NCBI GenBank assembly: GCA_022577435.1
Contig: JAKOON010000002.1
Coordinates: 8,272,001 to 8,336,000 of the forward strand
Origin: Embiotoca jacksoni
Lineage: Eukaryota; Chordata; Actinopteri; Embiotocidae
DNA length: 64,000 nt
Direction of reading: 5' to 3'
Shown here one piece after another: positions 1 through 13,755 of the stretch. A program made the position numbers and the translations under genes. Positions within the stretch are counted from its first letter, which is position 1; each line of letters begins with the position of its first letter. Under the pieces are notes generated by a model. That model worked only from the letters and a program-made list of their open reading frames with translations. It did not search any database and was not told the DNA's origin.

Positions 1-824
1 CTTTGTCATCACTCGCTATATAAACTCTCAACAATCAAGTGGGATCACATTCCCTCCCTCCCGCCCTCCCACTCTGTGTGGCCTGTGTCACTTGATTTTC
101 TCCTGGCGCTGTTTCAAATCCAAATGGAGTACGTGGATACTGGAAGGCTGTCATGTGAAAGAAAGGCTGTGGGGGCCTCCTTGGAACCTGAAGGAAAGCT
201 TTACTCACCTTATACTGACAGGTAACAGAAGGCACTGTTAAGGAGCAATGAGGGAAAAGAGCAGCAAGCTGTAAAAAAAAAAAAAAAAACAAACAGGGAA
301 GTGCCTGGCAATATTTATGAATGGTCCATAATGAGCCATCGGGAGCGTGGTGGCCGTGAGAACACGCAGGGACGCAAGACGTAGAAAAAAAAAAAAAAAA
401 TGCCCTTGTCCTGCACTGGTGGAGAGATTGGATTATCCAAGGGAAGGCCTGTCAGCCTGCTGAGGGACCGCGGCTGCAGGCGGCGCAGGGGCAACAGGTG
501 CGCCACTTGCCAGCGTTTGTGCAAATTAGACTAATCACAGGGCCTGACTGTGGAACACCTGAAGCATGCTGGTAGCAGGCAGGTAGCAGAGAAGGGAGAT
601 GAGGAAAAGAGAAGGAAATAAAGGGTCTGAGTCCGTCCCCTGTCTCCTTTACAGCTTTTTTTTTTTACATTCACAATGGAGTTCCTGTTCTGTTAGCACA
701 GTCATTCAACTTCATACAATATTTGTCTTTGCTATCTAAATAAACTAAACTCGTCTACAGTCGCGCTCGCGACGACTGGCGGCGCTCGACACGGTGGCGG
801 TCGAGTTGAGTGCATGTTGACTGG
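1..824. other. Intergenic sequence, no gene seen
   Basis: This stretch holds two A/T runs (271-288, 384-400) and a CpG-richer patch at 755-805. No frame resembles a known protein and no complete exon was recognised. Confidence 0.6.
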
Positions 825-1765
825 TGCTGCGTTCAAATGAGGTTGTATTTACCGTGTATACGAGAAGGAGTCCATGTGAACTGCCCATCAGGTGCTATTC
901 ACCACGTCGTGGAACTCAGAATTTTCTGTAGGTCACACGTTCATGAGTTCTGCCGTGTTTGCTGGCGTTTACGGGAATGACAGAGGACGCGGACCTTCAT
1001 TTTTCGTTGGATGTTAAGCTAATATATTGTAATTTTAGCCGTGTAGAGTTTGTCTTCGTAACTTAGATTACAGCCTTCATCTGAGGAAAATGTTGATCTT
1101 CCCAACGGCCTCATCTTTTCCCTTTGTGCCTTTGCATTTCCTGCATTACGTTAGCCCCCTGTTAGCTTGCTCGATTGTAAGCCTGTGTGGCTTCTAGACC
1201 GCATCCGTGTTTTTTTTTCCGACTTGACCACCTGAACGCCAAGCAGACGACTTCCCACGTTGTAACCACGAGCTCACGAGTTCCATTTGAACACAGCAAT
1301 TGACAATGCTAATATGCAGATGTTTAGCAGTTAGAATGTTTCCTAAAGAGAAGAGTCCATTTGAAGGCCCCCGTCTTGTGGAAGTTGTGATGTTGGAACT
1401 AAAAATTGCCTTTAAGCCCCGAGTTCACGAGTTGTGATGTGTTTGCTGACGTTTACAGAAATGGCGGAGCCTATAGAAGTTCAATTTTCTTAAAAAGTTG
1501 AGCTAAATATTGCTTCTTACCTTCAATAATGCATGCGTGGAAAATGTTCTTTTCCCGCCATAACTATGTCTTTGCACTTCCTGCATTCCGTTACCCGCCT
1601 GCCAGTTTGCAAAATTGTTAGCCTCTGTGGCTTCTAGACACCCTCCATTTTACTGTTGCTTAGCGGTGGTGTTCTTACAACTTAACCATTTGAACAACAA
1701 GCATACGGTGAGGACAACTTCCCATGTTGTAATCACAAGCTCACAGGTTCCATTTGAACGCAGCA
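825..1765. mobile_element. Decayed non-autonomous DNA transposon, tandem dimer with inverted ends
   Basis: A perfect 15-bp inverted repeat bounds the segment: TGCTGCGTTCAAATG at 825-839 and CATTTGAACGCAGCA at 1751-1765. A third copy of the right end with one mismatch (CATTTGAACACAGCA) lies at 1284-1298. The interior is a diverged direct repeat: about 863-1305 against about 1350-1765. Shared blocks include GTTTGCTG-CGTTTAC (957 and 1440), CTTCCTGCATT-CGTTA (near 1135 and 1575), GTGGCTTCTAGA and the ACTTCCCA-GTTGTAA block. Ends starting TGCTGCGTTC are common among fish DNA-transposon-derived MITEs. The right flank is TTAA but the left flank is not, so no target-site duplication is evident. No transposase is present. 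Confidence 0.65.
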
Positions 1766-4700
1766 TTAACTATTTAGAAAGCAAATTTTTGCTAATTAGC
1801 ACGAAACAGGAAGTACACCCTGGAAAAATTCAACTGACCCAACCCCACCGCCATTTCTTGAGCAAATATTTAGATCACTATTGTATTTTTGTTAAACTAG
1901 GTCAGCTACTGCAGGAATAATACATTTCAAGTGGTGGTGTTTGTGGTTTGATAAGCTGATCCAACCTTGAAGCAGTGTTCCTTGTGAAAAAAAAAAACAA
2001 AAAACATAATATTTCCACAAGTTGGAGGGTTTTTGTTGTAAATTTGTAACTTTAACCTTCTGAATTTTTTTCTTGCAGATTTGTGATTTTGTAGTCGCTA
2101 AAAAAATTTCTCTGATTATTTTCCATCCTCCTACTGCTCAGTGCCTGTTTTTTCTTTTCTTTTCTTTTTTTTTTTTTTATCTCAAAAGCATTTTAAATGC
2201 AACAATCAAAAAACTACAAAATCCTGTTAGGTCTGAATAACAATGTTGACATGACTCCTGTCACTTTTGAAAACTCTGGCAAAGCTTAAAATACTTTTTT
2301 CCTTTATATTCAACTTTGTCGCAGTTGGGCCCTGAAGTTTTTTAACTGTAGGCGTTGAATGTCTTGTGAAAAAGGGGCAAGGCTGTACATTCACCCACCC
2401 TTCTCCTCCAAAATTGGCAAGGATTGTCAACACGAAATACAATCCACATTTTCATGCCCTTTGAGGTTAGGAGAGCGAGTGAAAAAAAATAATCCCCAAA
2501 ATCCCTCAGTGGACGCCCAATGTCTTGTTTTGGAGGGTCTGCAGTACTCAGAATTCTTCTGGTAACAGAAACCCGAAATGAATGATGGACATTTTCTATT
2601 ATTAGCATCAGCAGAATCTTCCCAACCTTTGCTTCTTCCATGCTGCAAATATCACATTGCTGATGTATTCCATATTAAATTACTGAGTTTTAACCGAGCG
2701 GTGCTGTGCAGTGTCTGTTATCAACAACCATAATGTGGAAGATTAGCACACATGATGCCCACCTGTTGCCCAGCTCTGTTTTATGAAGGTCACAGCTGTG
2801 ATACTGAAACCGGTCTTTTTAAAGGCTCTCATGATGTTCATGTTGGGCTGCTCAGATTCAAGAGTCATTCAACAGAAATAAAGCTGATTGTAACACTTTA
2901 AATTTAAATGTGTCCCAACAGTTGTGCTACGATGTCTGTCAAACCAGGGAAAATAGAAAAAGTGTTCTTTTAAATCTTAAAGACAGACCCCAACACATGC
3001 TGTCCTTTAAATGCCACAGTTGTCACATTTCTGGCCAACCAGTCTATTTTAAGTTTATCTCTGATCCCCAACCAGCCAATGTCAACTACATGAGAGAAGT
3101 GACATTAATGGCACAATTAAGAGCATATTTCCCATTTCTCCATAGTAGATATACTTAGTAAGCCCTAAAAGAACCTCAAAAAAAGAAAGAAAAAAACGTT
3201 CTTAAGTTATTTGTAACCGCATTATAAGGTAAAGGGGAAAAAAAACAACGTCCAGTTCTGTGTCAAAGAAGTATTCATTATTCATTAACCACCGCTAATT
3301 ACATTAATACATCTTTTGGCAATCATTCACCGTCTATTTTCGATTTACAATGAATGTGGGAAAGTTAAACACTCTCTTATCTTAAAAAAGATAAATCAGA
3401 GCTAATAATGAACTAGATTGTATAGAAAAAAATGACAATACATTCTATTCATTTACTGACATTTCTTCCATAGATACGTATAATGATATTTAGCGATGAT
3501 TGTAACTTTTACAGCATTTTCTTCTCAAATCGTCTTTATTACAGAGCTGTTCTGCTCTCATGAGTCAGAGATTACTGCAGCATTGACCTGTTCCCATGTA
3601 TAGGAAACATTTTCAGTTTTTCTTCCACATTAGTGACTAAAACTTCATCTTTTTGTTTTAGTTTGACATGGTGACTGAAGGGAGAAATGAGTGACACTTC
3701 CTGCAACCATGAATGTGTCCATTTCTTTATGTAACTGCGCCGTTGTGGCGCAGAATAAGAGGAATTTATGAAGGCGGATTCAAACTGGTCTTGTATGTAC
3801 AAACTGACAAACCACGCGAAGCTGCTTCATCATTACGTTTTTTGCACAGAAAATGGCTGTTGAGAGGCTTTCATGTTATTAACATAAAAATGAGTCACAG
3901 GGCGCCGCTGCCAGAGTCGAGCGGTTTTACAGCTCTGTCGAACGCTGTCTGTTTTGTGTTCCAGCCGTCATCGCGGAGCAGAAACACCATGTTGGACCAT
4001 TCCAGCTTATTGTCAGCCAATATGCCGGGCTTTTTCCCCTGAAAGAAAATGATCCCTTTCCCCTCGGACTCACGTCAAATTAAGCAAATTTACAGCTTAG
4101 CACTTAAGAACTTCTCCGTTTGCCAAGAAAGCGGCAGCAGCGGGCCTCGGTTGCCAGTTAGCGGTGCTGCGCTGTGGCAACTGAAGTGGAATGAGAATTA
4201 CTCTGGCTTCTGACAGAGCGCCGGCCCATTTGACTTTTTTTTGCTGCAAGCTCTCTCCTTTTGGATCAGACTTATAGAGTGATGAAACACTCCCACTCAA
4301 CTCTGGAGACCTCTGGTCCAAATTTGAAGCAAAGTACTTGAAGGGTAATGACCATGTGGCTACGAGCCAGCACGATTCAGCCGTTTCGTGCACTTGGTTC
4401 TGGTTGCCGTCTGCTACTGGTTGTTGTTTTTTCTGCTGGCAAAGTTGTGTTGATCTCGGGGGATGACTAATCTGTGGCATTGGACAAACTTGAGGCAAAG
4501 TAAAACAATTAGAACACAATGTTTGGTATTTCTCAGCAAACATTTATGTAACAGGGCTGACGGGAGGCTCATTTTTCACAAGCAGTTTAAAAGGGCCTCC
4601 ACGCTAATCTTTCCTCTGGATTCTGTTTGTGTTTGTACGATGACAACTGCATGTTTACCAAATAACATCTCCCGTGTAACATTACAGCCCCCCCCCCCCC

Positions 4701-6946
4701 TACCCTCCCCCACCTGTCGTGAAAATGTGTCCACTTCAAACACAGCTCACAGAAATATGGGAACTGTGTTTGTTCCCAGCTCAGCACAGTAGCCGCGTTT
4801 CATTTTGTGCACGACGGCCACATGTTAACTCGTGGTTTAATGACACGAACACACCCGCCCCTCATAAATTATTATTTTTTTTTTATTTTTTTTTTAAATC
4901 CAACATTCATCAGCGTTTAAAATGTATCGCTGTTAAGGACCTGATGTACTTTCTCATCTTCTGAAGGTCAAACCCATAATGACTCAAATGTCTTAAAGAA
5001 AAGTCATATAGATTCACAGTTTTACTTATTTTCTTTCCTGTGTCGCTCTGAGTGAACCGCTGCCCTTCAACAGACCCTGACCTCACGGTGCAGATAAAGA
5101 AAACAGAGAGGAATGAAGCTAAAAAACATTAAAAAAAACCACGTGTTTTATCTGATTCGTTGCTACGATGATTTGATCGAGAGTTTCCGTTTGCTCAACA
5201 GTCCGTGTGAACCGGCCCGAGTTTAATCCAGTATTTCTGGTTTTTGAGGTTAATACCACGCCACCGTTGTTTGTTTTCACGAACTGAATGTTCCAACAAA
5301 ACTGTGAGAAAAGAATGCTTTGTTAGCTGTGTGACCTTACAGAAAAAAAAACGTGTTGAAAGACAGAGATTTCTAGATACGCTGCCCTCTAAAGAATGTG
5401 AGATGTGTTTATGGAAAAAATAGAGAGAAGAACATTTTTTTTTTTTTTTTTTTTTTTTTACCATACCAGAAACATAAGCAGGTGTTGCACAAGAGTAGGA
5501 CAGTTATTCAAATCTGCTGAGGGTATAGAGGCGTAGATCTGAGCCTTATACAGGATAGGATCTGTAAAAGATAATTATATATTTGTTAATGCATTAAGCC
5601 GTGGAGGCGGATGAAGTCAATGTTCGTCTGACCAGCGGTTGGTATGTTGAAAAGCTTAACATCCAACCTAGTTCTCTTGGTGTGGTTGGATATAAATGTG
5701 GAAAATATAAAACTGATGGAAATCCCTCATTTTTTGCAGATCTTTGTGGACCAGTTTCGGTGTTTGATGTTTGAAACTATCTCATGTTACAACTCACATT
5801 TTCCTATGGACGGCTTTAACACTGATTCTCCCATAGACTTGGAAATTCTTGTTATTTTGAACTCTGTTCGGTACTTTAAGTCTTAAACGCCTTATTGTAA
5901 TAGCTGCTTTGTTGTTTTTTTTTGTTTTTTTGTGTAGTATTTTTTTACTTGCTGCTGAATGACAGACTCGCGATTACTGTGAATATCAAACTTTGATATA
6001 GAGTATCACGAACCCCGGTCACACACGTTCAAAAGGAACAACGTAATATCTAAACAGAGCCACATAAGGCAAAGCCACATGTTTCTAAGGCCCTGCATCC
6101 AATAAGGTCTTGTTAATGGTAAATTGGATGAGTGTGTGTCCAATTCTCCATTTCCTCAGAGGTGTCTCAGCAGCAACAGCTGCTACCAATGGCAAAGCAG
6201 CTTTTTTCACACAGCCCCCTTTTCTGCAGTGTGACCGCGGTCTTTCCAAAATAAGCTCATACACATGCAAAAATAGATAAATGAACATCTATTGCAAAGG
6301 GCACCGGATTTAAAGAGAGGTCTCACCGGGGCAGAGTGCTGAAAGAGACGAGGGAAGCATCTCATCCAAAAACGTGAACTATAAAAGGGCCAATGAAGCA
6401 GTAAAATGAGGGGTGCATGCATGTCATATATACATGATAGATGATATACTGTATGCCAGTGGGGCCTATCAGCAACAAACTACTCTTATGACAAAGATAT
6501 GACACAAGCGAGATCAGTCATTTTATGCAAAACATTTCTGTACTCGGAGCCAGCGCCTCATTCTGCAGTGCTCATTCAAGGATTGGTTACAAAAACGCTT
6601 CTTTCCACATTTAAGGCGGACATCATCTCACTGGACGAGTTGGACGTCAACTGGCGGAGACTCAATGTTCTCGGTCTAAATCAGTCTGTTGTTAAGCTCT
6701 CACGAGACGCCTGTCGTATACTGAGCGTTTCATTCATTTGTGTGTTTCAGGGGCGCGTGTTTGCGCTTCAGGAGTTCCTTGTACCTATTCGCTAACGGTA
6801 ACCAAGGTGTAGACCGCTAATTGTCGCCGCATCAAGTTGGACTGTTGTCAGCTTTACTGAAGAGTCGGCGGTCATCACAAATCTCTCCCAAATAGGCCAG
6901 CAGGGTTCCACCTAACCCGATGGGTTCAGTAGGCCGTTACTGACTT
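1766..6946. other. Intergenic sequence, no supported gene
   Basis: The sequence is mostly AT-rich. It contains short homopolymers, including T-runs at 2164-2179, a 26-bp T-run near 5434-5459, and a C10 run near 4688. The longest open frame is on the minus strand, 4097-4543 (148 codons). It shows no recognisable domain and no matching splice structure, and I do not call it. Nothing else is supported. Confidence 0.55.
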
Positions 6947-6973
6947 GGGGAGGGGGGGGGTGGGGTGGGGGGG
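6947..6973 (+). other. G-quadruplex motif
   Basis: Four guanine runs (4, 9, 4 and 7 bases) are separated by single A or T bases, an ideal intramolecular quadruplex pattern. It abuts the CpG island that follows. Confidence 0.7.
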
Positions 6974-6984
6974 AAGTAATGCTG

Positions 6985-7440
6985 CCGTGACGAGCCCTCC
7001 CTTTCTACCTGCTGAGGCTCAAATGGCCTCTCTTCCTGCTCGCCGCCAGGGAGGGTCGTCGAGGCGCCGCGGTGGCGCCTGTGTCGGCCTCCGCCAGTGC
7101 CGCAAATACCAGCCTCCTTCCGGCGTGTCTCCGTCTCCTCGGCTCCACGTCTCCCGGTTCGGTTGGGTTGACTTTACCTTTCACCCTCAACACTTCGCGT
7201 CCACGTTTCTCACCCGTCCGTGCGTTTACGTTCACCGCTGTCTGCAACTCATCTTCAAACCTCGTGTTTCTTTTACAGTTTAACTTTGTTCATTGAAAAC
7301 AAAACTCTCGACTGGCACGTCAACCTTTCCCGTCTCCCCTCCTCTTCGTCACGAGCGTTGAGCCGGTCGCGACGCCACTTAAAAATGCACGCGAGTTAAC
7401 TTGCAAAAGTTTTTTTTTTGAACGAGTAAACTTTGACTGT
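6985..7440. promoter_or_regulatory. CpG island, probable promoter of an unidentified transcript
   Basis: By hand count, 7021-7391 has about 38 CpG dinucleotides in 370 bp at roughly 58% G+C. Observed/expected is near 1.2, whereas CpG is sparse in most of the window. The island is more than 6 kb beyond the stop side of casz1, so it is unlikely to be the casz1 promoter. A TTAAAAA element at about 7379-7385 is followed by a good plus-strand donor at 7517 (ATCGG|GTAAGC). On the minus strand GACGG|GTGAGA near 7211 would also serve. Direction is undecided. Confidence 0.5.
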
Positions 7441-10234
7441 TTGCGATGTAGAGTAGAGTCACTGATTGTGTTGTATTGACCCAGTCGTTCATCAGCTAAA
7501 GAAAAACAATGATCGGGTAAGCCTGTGCTTTACATTACAGCTTACTTATCTCATTTTAACACCAGACTGCGGCATCAAGAACACAGCGACAAGCAAGACC
7601 CTAACTCGACTTCTTTTGGAACAGTTTTCGGTACATTTTGTGTTATTTATTAACTGGAGCAAAAATACATTTTGAATTGTCCAGACAAGGTCGGTACGTC
7701 CAGTTTGTTCGCTACATGATTTGTTTTTAGTTCGGTACATAGCTCGCTAACTTGTCTAACTTATCTGAACCGCATATCAAAAAAAGGCTAATGTAACGTA
7801 TTAACACTGTCAGCAATGTGATAAAGTTAGTTATCTTCACAAGCTATTGCTACATCGCCAGCATTAGCTGTTTACTTATCAGTCTCTGTTGCGAGTTCAG
7901 CATCGAACTTCATGACTTTACTGAACGATAGCTGTTTCCAGCACTGGAAAGCAACGCCGAAGTTAACTCTCGTTTTGCTTTTTGCCACTTCTTCTTCCTC
8001 TGATGCTGGACTGGGATCTGACTGTTCCTAGAGAGACTCACTGTGGCCCCTTGAGGTGTGGAGTGGTATTACAAGACTGGAGAGGCCATCATCATGTATC
8101 TGGGCAAAACAAAACAAAGTTTCCTTTGACTTCATGTGAAAACTATCATTGCTATTATTGTGAAGTTAGTGACTTCACATTTTGTTAATTATTTTAGTTC
8201 ATGTTTTCATTTTTTTTAACAAAAAATATTAGAGTAGCCTACCTTTAATTTTCTAATTTTACTGTCAAATTATAATTTCAGATACACATTTAGCCAGATC
8301 TATGCACAGAAAACCCCAACAACACGGAAGCTACTGTGTTACAAACGCAAAAGGAGTGTCTCACTAAAGCAGCGCCAGCTATACCAACCTTGGAAATGAG
8401 TGTACTAACTAGCTGGGAAACATAAGATTTTGTTTGACGAAAATGTGCCTGATTATTCAGTACCTTCAGCTGACACGAGGCAACATTAGCGTTCATTCTG
8501 AGTCGCTTTTCTGTCCCCTTGATGAATTTAAATCCAATATTCACACTGCTTTAGCCCCTGCTTTGGTCTCCACCCACTTTGTAAATGCCTGATGGTGTCA
8601 GCTAATCCATCGCTGTGTCTGTTTGCCATTTGGCGCTGAGCAGGTGGCGTTCAGTTGAGTTTATCATATTTCTTTAACTTAAAATAAAAAAATGTCACCC
8701 AAAAATGACGCGGTGAGATTCAACTACAACTGAACGATGTGCCTGGAACAGGAAGCTGAAAAAGGTTCAAATAGCCAGCATAAATGAGGAAGAATGTTAA
8801 CATGAAACTATTAATTATAATGGCATTTTTTTTTTTCTCTATTTTTCTTCCCCATTGCCAGTTAGGTCTAAAAAAAAAAAAAAAACCTGTCAGCAATGGC
8901 CTCGCGTGAGCTTATATGTGCCGGGAAGAATTAGAGAGACAGAGGGGGAGATAGACAGATCAACAAACCAGGAACAGTATGTTTGTCTCAGTGGTGTGTG
9001 CCTGGAGGCAGTTTTTGCAGAGAGATGTGGACTAAAGTGAAGAGTACTGTAGACACATTTCACTGACGTTCAGTATCTGTGTCTGGGGCCTGAACGCGTG
9101 GCGCTGTGGGTGCTCCTTCATGTCATCACACTGTAGAGTACACGCAGTCCAAACACACTCAGACAGCCAACCTGAGCCCCAAATGACTCCCCTGATCTGA
9201 TGCAGATCAGTTTTACACCTTTAGGTTCACATTGTTCACAGTGAGAGCGGGCGCAAATACACACATCAACACCTTTTATTTTCCGTTGGTTTCTTGTTGC
9301 ACCTAAATGAATAGCCCTTTATAAAATGGATATGAAACATTGTAGCTATCTAGAACTTCACATTTTAGTTTTGTTCAGACATCTGTAGTGTAACATACCA
9401 TCCTTAAGTATATCATTTATTTTTATAGTGCACATCTGCATCTGTCAAAAGTTTCTTTGAACCTTTAATTGTTGATATCTCAATGTTTTTTACAGGATAT
9501 ATATGTGACGATGTTGCTCATACACCATGGATCTTAAATGTTCACTGAATTCACAATGCATGATTTTTGCATTTTCATTCTTTAATCCGTGCTGAATTGT
9601 TCCAGAATTGTTTTCAGTTTGTCTTCACTTCTGTCATTCTTTTACTTTTTGTTGTTGCAGTGACTGACCATACACACAGGTATTATTATAGTTTAATCTC
9701 ATCTCATGTGATCACCCTCTCTGGTTTCATGGCTCACACATTTTTCTCCTCCAGCTCTCCCTCTGTCCATTACTGCAGGATTCGGGAACAGGCAGGCGGT
9801 GAGTCCAGGGCAGGCAAATCTCCATAAATCCTTCCACAGTGGCTACCCTCTTCAGACTCCACTGTACAATATCTGTCTTCATCTAAGAGTGCACAGGCCC
9901 GGCCACCTGCTTTTCCTCTATTCACCCCCTCCCTCCACGCTTTGTGAACTTAATAAAAGCTGCCATTAAGCAGTGCTTCATCTGTTTGGGCCCTAATCTG
10001 CCTTATAGGCATCATGTGACCACATATGCAGTGCACACCTGTCGTGTATGTTCCAAGCCTCAACTGTTGCCTCTCCACACTGCTCACTCTCTCACTCAAC
10101 CTGTTCCTGGCACATCAACCAACTGCATGTCAGAGTTGGCCGGCACACACGCATACCCACCACACGCACAGTTGGTGCTCATAATATGTAGGACGTGAAG
10201 GTGTTTTGTGAAAAGACAGAAGGTGCATCTGGTG
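7441..10234. other. Intergenic sequence between CpG island and casz1 3' end
   Basis: No protein-coding exon is recognised. Two short plus-strand segments sit between good splice signals: 9661-9679 (after TTGTTGCAG, before GTATTA) and 9779-9798 (after ATTACTGCAG, before GTGAGT). They could be micro-exons of a non-coding transcript from the CpG island, but this is speculative. Confidence 0.4.
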
Positions 10235-11484
10235 GATGATGTTGCACTCTTTTTTTATTGTTATTATTTATTTAAAAACACATTGACACTGAAAACAGGC
10301 CTAAAGTTATTCAGTATGCTTTTATTTCACTGAGTGAAAAGCTCAATCTTTGCATAAGACATGCAGAAACAGAAGAAAAACATAAATATAGCACAATGAA
10401 GATGAACAGCACTGTATCCAAATGGAAATAAGCAATAAGGACTAGAATGAATAGCAGTGCTGAGGGCAACAAATTCAAGTAGAGACTTTTTAAAAAATTG
10501 CTTCATTGTCTACGTTTCATATAAAATGTCTCATAAATCTAGCCAAATTGAACGCTAACGGGAGATGGCTTTTAGTCCAAAAGTGCAATATATTTTACAA
10601 AGTCTAAAATGCTGCTCTGTTTATTCACTACTCTGCAGTAAGCAGGCAGCTTTCATATTACATTTTTTCCAGGAGTGGAAATACATCTCTGTTTATTTCT
10701 CCACCACTTTTTTATACCATCCTTTTTACTCTGTTAATTAAAACAGTAAAATGATCTGTCGGTTCGGCAGCAGCCTATGCAGGATTTGGAGGTCGTTTCC
10801 GTCTGGTTTTTGTGTAATATAATTTTCATGTTTATTCTGTTTTTTTTCTTTTTTTTTTTTTTTCTGGTAGATTATATACAGGATGCCAGCTGGCTGACAG
10901 ATGGTGATGCCTTTACCCGTGTTTTTTTTTCTTTTTTTTTTTTATTAAAAAACATCACAAGGAAGAGAAGGAGGAAGGACAGGAACAGCTGTAGACAAGG
11001 GGACAGACAGAGTCAGCACACTGGCCACTCGGTGACACCAGGGAGTGGAAGGAAAACCCAGCACATGGCTCAAGGCAAAATAAAAAATAATAATAATAAC
11101 AAATGTGCCCTGTTAACACTGAGCAAGACACAGAGAGCCATCTTGTTAGCAGTAGCAGGCCCCTAAATCTCCCTAATGGTCCTCGGCTCTGATCTTGTTC
11201 TCGCACCAGAACGTCAAGAGTGAACAACGGGCGACCCCAACAACAAATATTGTTGATTCCTCTACCTGCATAAATGCAGATTGGTTCTTGTTTTTTCTTC
11301 AAATTCTGCGACAAGAAAAGTGTCCCAGTTGGATTTATAGCGAAACAAAGCAGGGAAAAGACTCACAAGGTCATGAGGTTATGGTCTGGATTGAAGCTCG
11401 GAGCAGCTGGGACAGAACCACAGGTCCGTGTTCATACAGCCTATCTGCCTCTCTCAGTGACAGGGAAAGGGACAGACACACACA

Positions 11485-11543
<59 letters not shown>

Positions 11544-13013
11544 CAGTAGTATCACTGACTGATAAAAAAAAAAAAACGAAAAAAAAGAGAGCTCTCCTGC
11601 GACCTTTTGCCCTCCACACATGACCCACAATGTCCTCAGGCTGAAGCACTATCAAGCACTACATGTGTATTGTCATAATAATTATAGTTTCTTTATTTTC
11701 AACTTTTTACAAATCCTGCTATTTTACACCCTCACAGACACACAGACACACGCACACACACAAACTGAATTCAAGTGCACAACGTCTCCCAGCGCCTACA
11801 GTTATCTCAGCAAATGATGAGAAAACAAAACAAATGTAGTAAATGCCTCTGCTTTACAACAGAGTCCCGAGAGACAGTTCAGTCTGTGAACGCAGCATGC
11901 CCACAGCAAAGTAAATACAAACCAAGGATTTCAGTTAATGAGCAAAAAAAACAAAAACAAAAGCACACACAGAAAAAATGACAATGAATATAATGAGTTG
12001 ATAAATAAAACAGAAACATTAATGACTGAATTCAAGTCCGTGTATTTTAGTTTGAGCTTCTGACAGAAAAAAGAAAAAAAAAGTACTGCAAATAACGGAA
12101 TTTGCCGCTGCTAGTATGAACAACTCCTGGGGTAAAAAAAAAAAAAAAGGTCACGCACACAAGCAAACTATGATGAGGATATTTGAATTTTTTACTTTTT
12201 ATTATTCATTTCTCCTTTTTATGGTTTTCTTTTTAAAGGAAGCTGTTCATCAAAGAGCATTTTGTTCATATATAGTTATTTTTTACAGAGGAAAATACTG
12301 TACAACCTTATTTTTTTCTACTCAAAACAATATCTCGAGGAATATCATCTACACACATTATTATTCCCTATATTATGATCACTTATTTCCAATGCCAAGC
12401 TTCATGATCAATGTGTCCACTCCTCAGTCGTACATATTCACTCAATAAAAAACAGAGGGTGGTTTGACAGATTTATAATTTAGTACTACAGTAAGTAAGC
12501 ATTGCCACGAACTTTTTAAGAATTAATTTAAATCACAGTCCGTATTAGTGTATCTTTTTTGGGGGCGCAGTTTTTCTGGCGCACCGCAGTTCCTTTTTTT
12601 TTTTTTTTTTTTTTTCTTTTCAAACTGTCCAATCACAGAAAAAGCAAAAAAATAAAAACCAGTCTTTAAATAAACCACAGAACAACAGTTCTTAGTCACA
12701 CTAACATCTATTTGTGCATTAAAGCAAAAAAAGTGAACTAAAACAACATCTTTAAAGCAAATTCCCTGTTAAAAGATATATATCATTCTTTTTTTTTCAG
12801 ACGGTAAAAATGAACCTAAAAAGTGCAATAACACCCTAAAATTTCTCATCAGAAGGTCACATAAATATTAAATAAAAAACGTTACAACAGGAGCTCAACC
12901 ACAGCCATAGTGAATGGAAAAACAAAATGCCGTTGAGACATTTTCGGTCTGTACATTTTCAACAGAACACGCACTCCCCGACACTTCCTCTGCCTGCCGC
13001 CCCCCACCCCCTT

Positions 13014-13071
<58 letters not shown>

Positions 13072-13716
13072 CCCTCGGTGCATCTGAGTGACTCATCGTT
13101 TCCTTCGGTCAGTCTGACCCCCCACCCCACCTCCCAACCCCACCGACCGTTAATCACGCCTGCTTACAGATCGATATGCTTCTGACTAAACAACACAACA
13201 AAACAACATTTTAATGCAAAGATGCAAATGGTAACAAAAATATTTTTTAAATATACTCATGAGTTATCTATTGTCATCGTAATCATCATGGTCAGCCAAT
13301 ATAAAAGTGCACTATCCACGCACAAACTTGATTCCTCTGCAGGGGGGTTTCAAAATGACAGGGGCTAAGCTTGGTTTTGGTGCTAGTCTGACTTTTCTAG
13401 CAGAATGTCGGAGAACTGTTGAGGCTGGCGGCTCGCTGGTCGCCTGACTGCAGCTGACACTGACCAATCAGTTACTGGTCAACTCCACGTGTCGGTGAGA
13501 ACAAAGACAAATATACCAAAGAGATGGGAACAAGCAGAATGTAACCCCTTTCTCTCAGTGTTTAATAATATTAATAATAAAAATAATAATAAAAAAAGAT
13601 CAAATGTTTGAAACGCATCCTGTTTCCCCTTAGTGATTCACGTCCCTTTTTCTACGTATCTGCGGCCCTGCAGTTCATGTGTGCCAGCAATTTCCTTTTG
13701 TATATCATCTTTCACA

Positions 13717-13755
<39 letters not shown>

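Noticed and set aside
4097..4543. 148-codon minus-strand open frame in the intergenic region
   Set aside because: No recognisable domain, no supporting splice sites or neighbours, and composition like the surrounding non-coding DNA.
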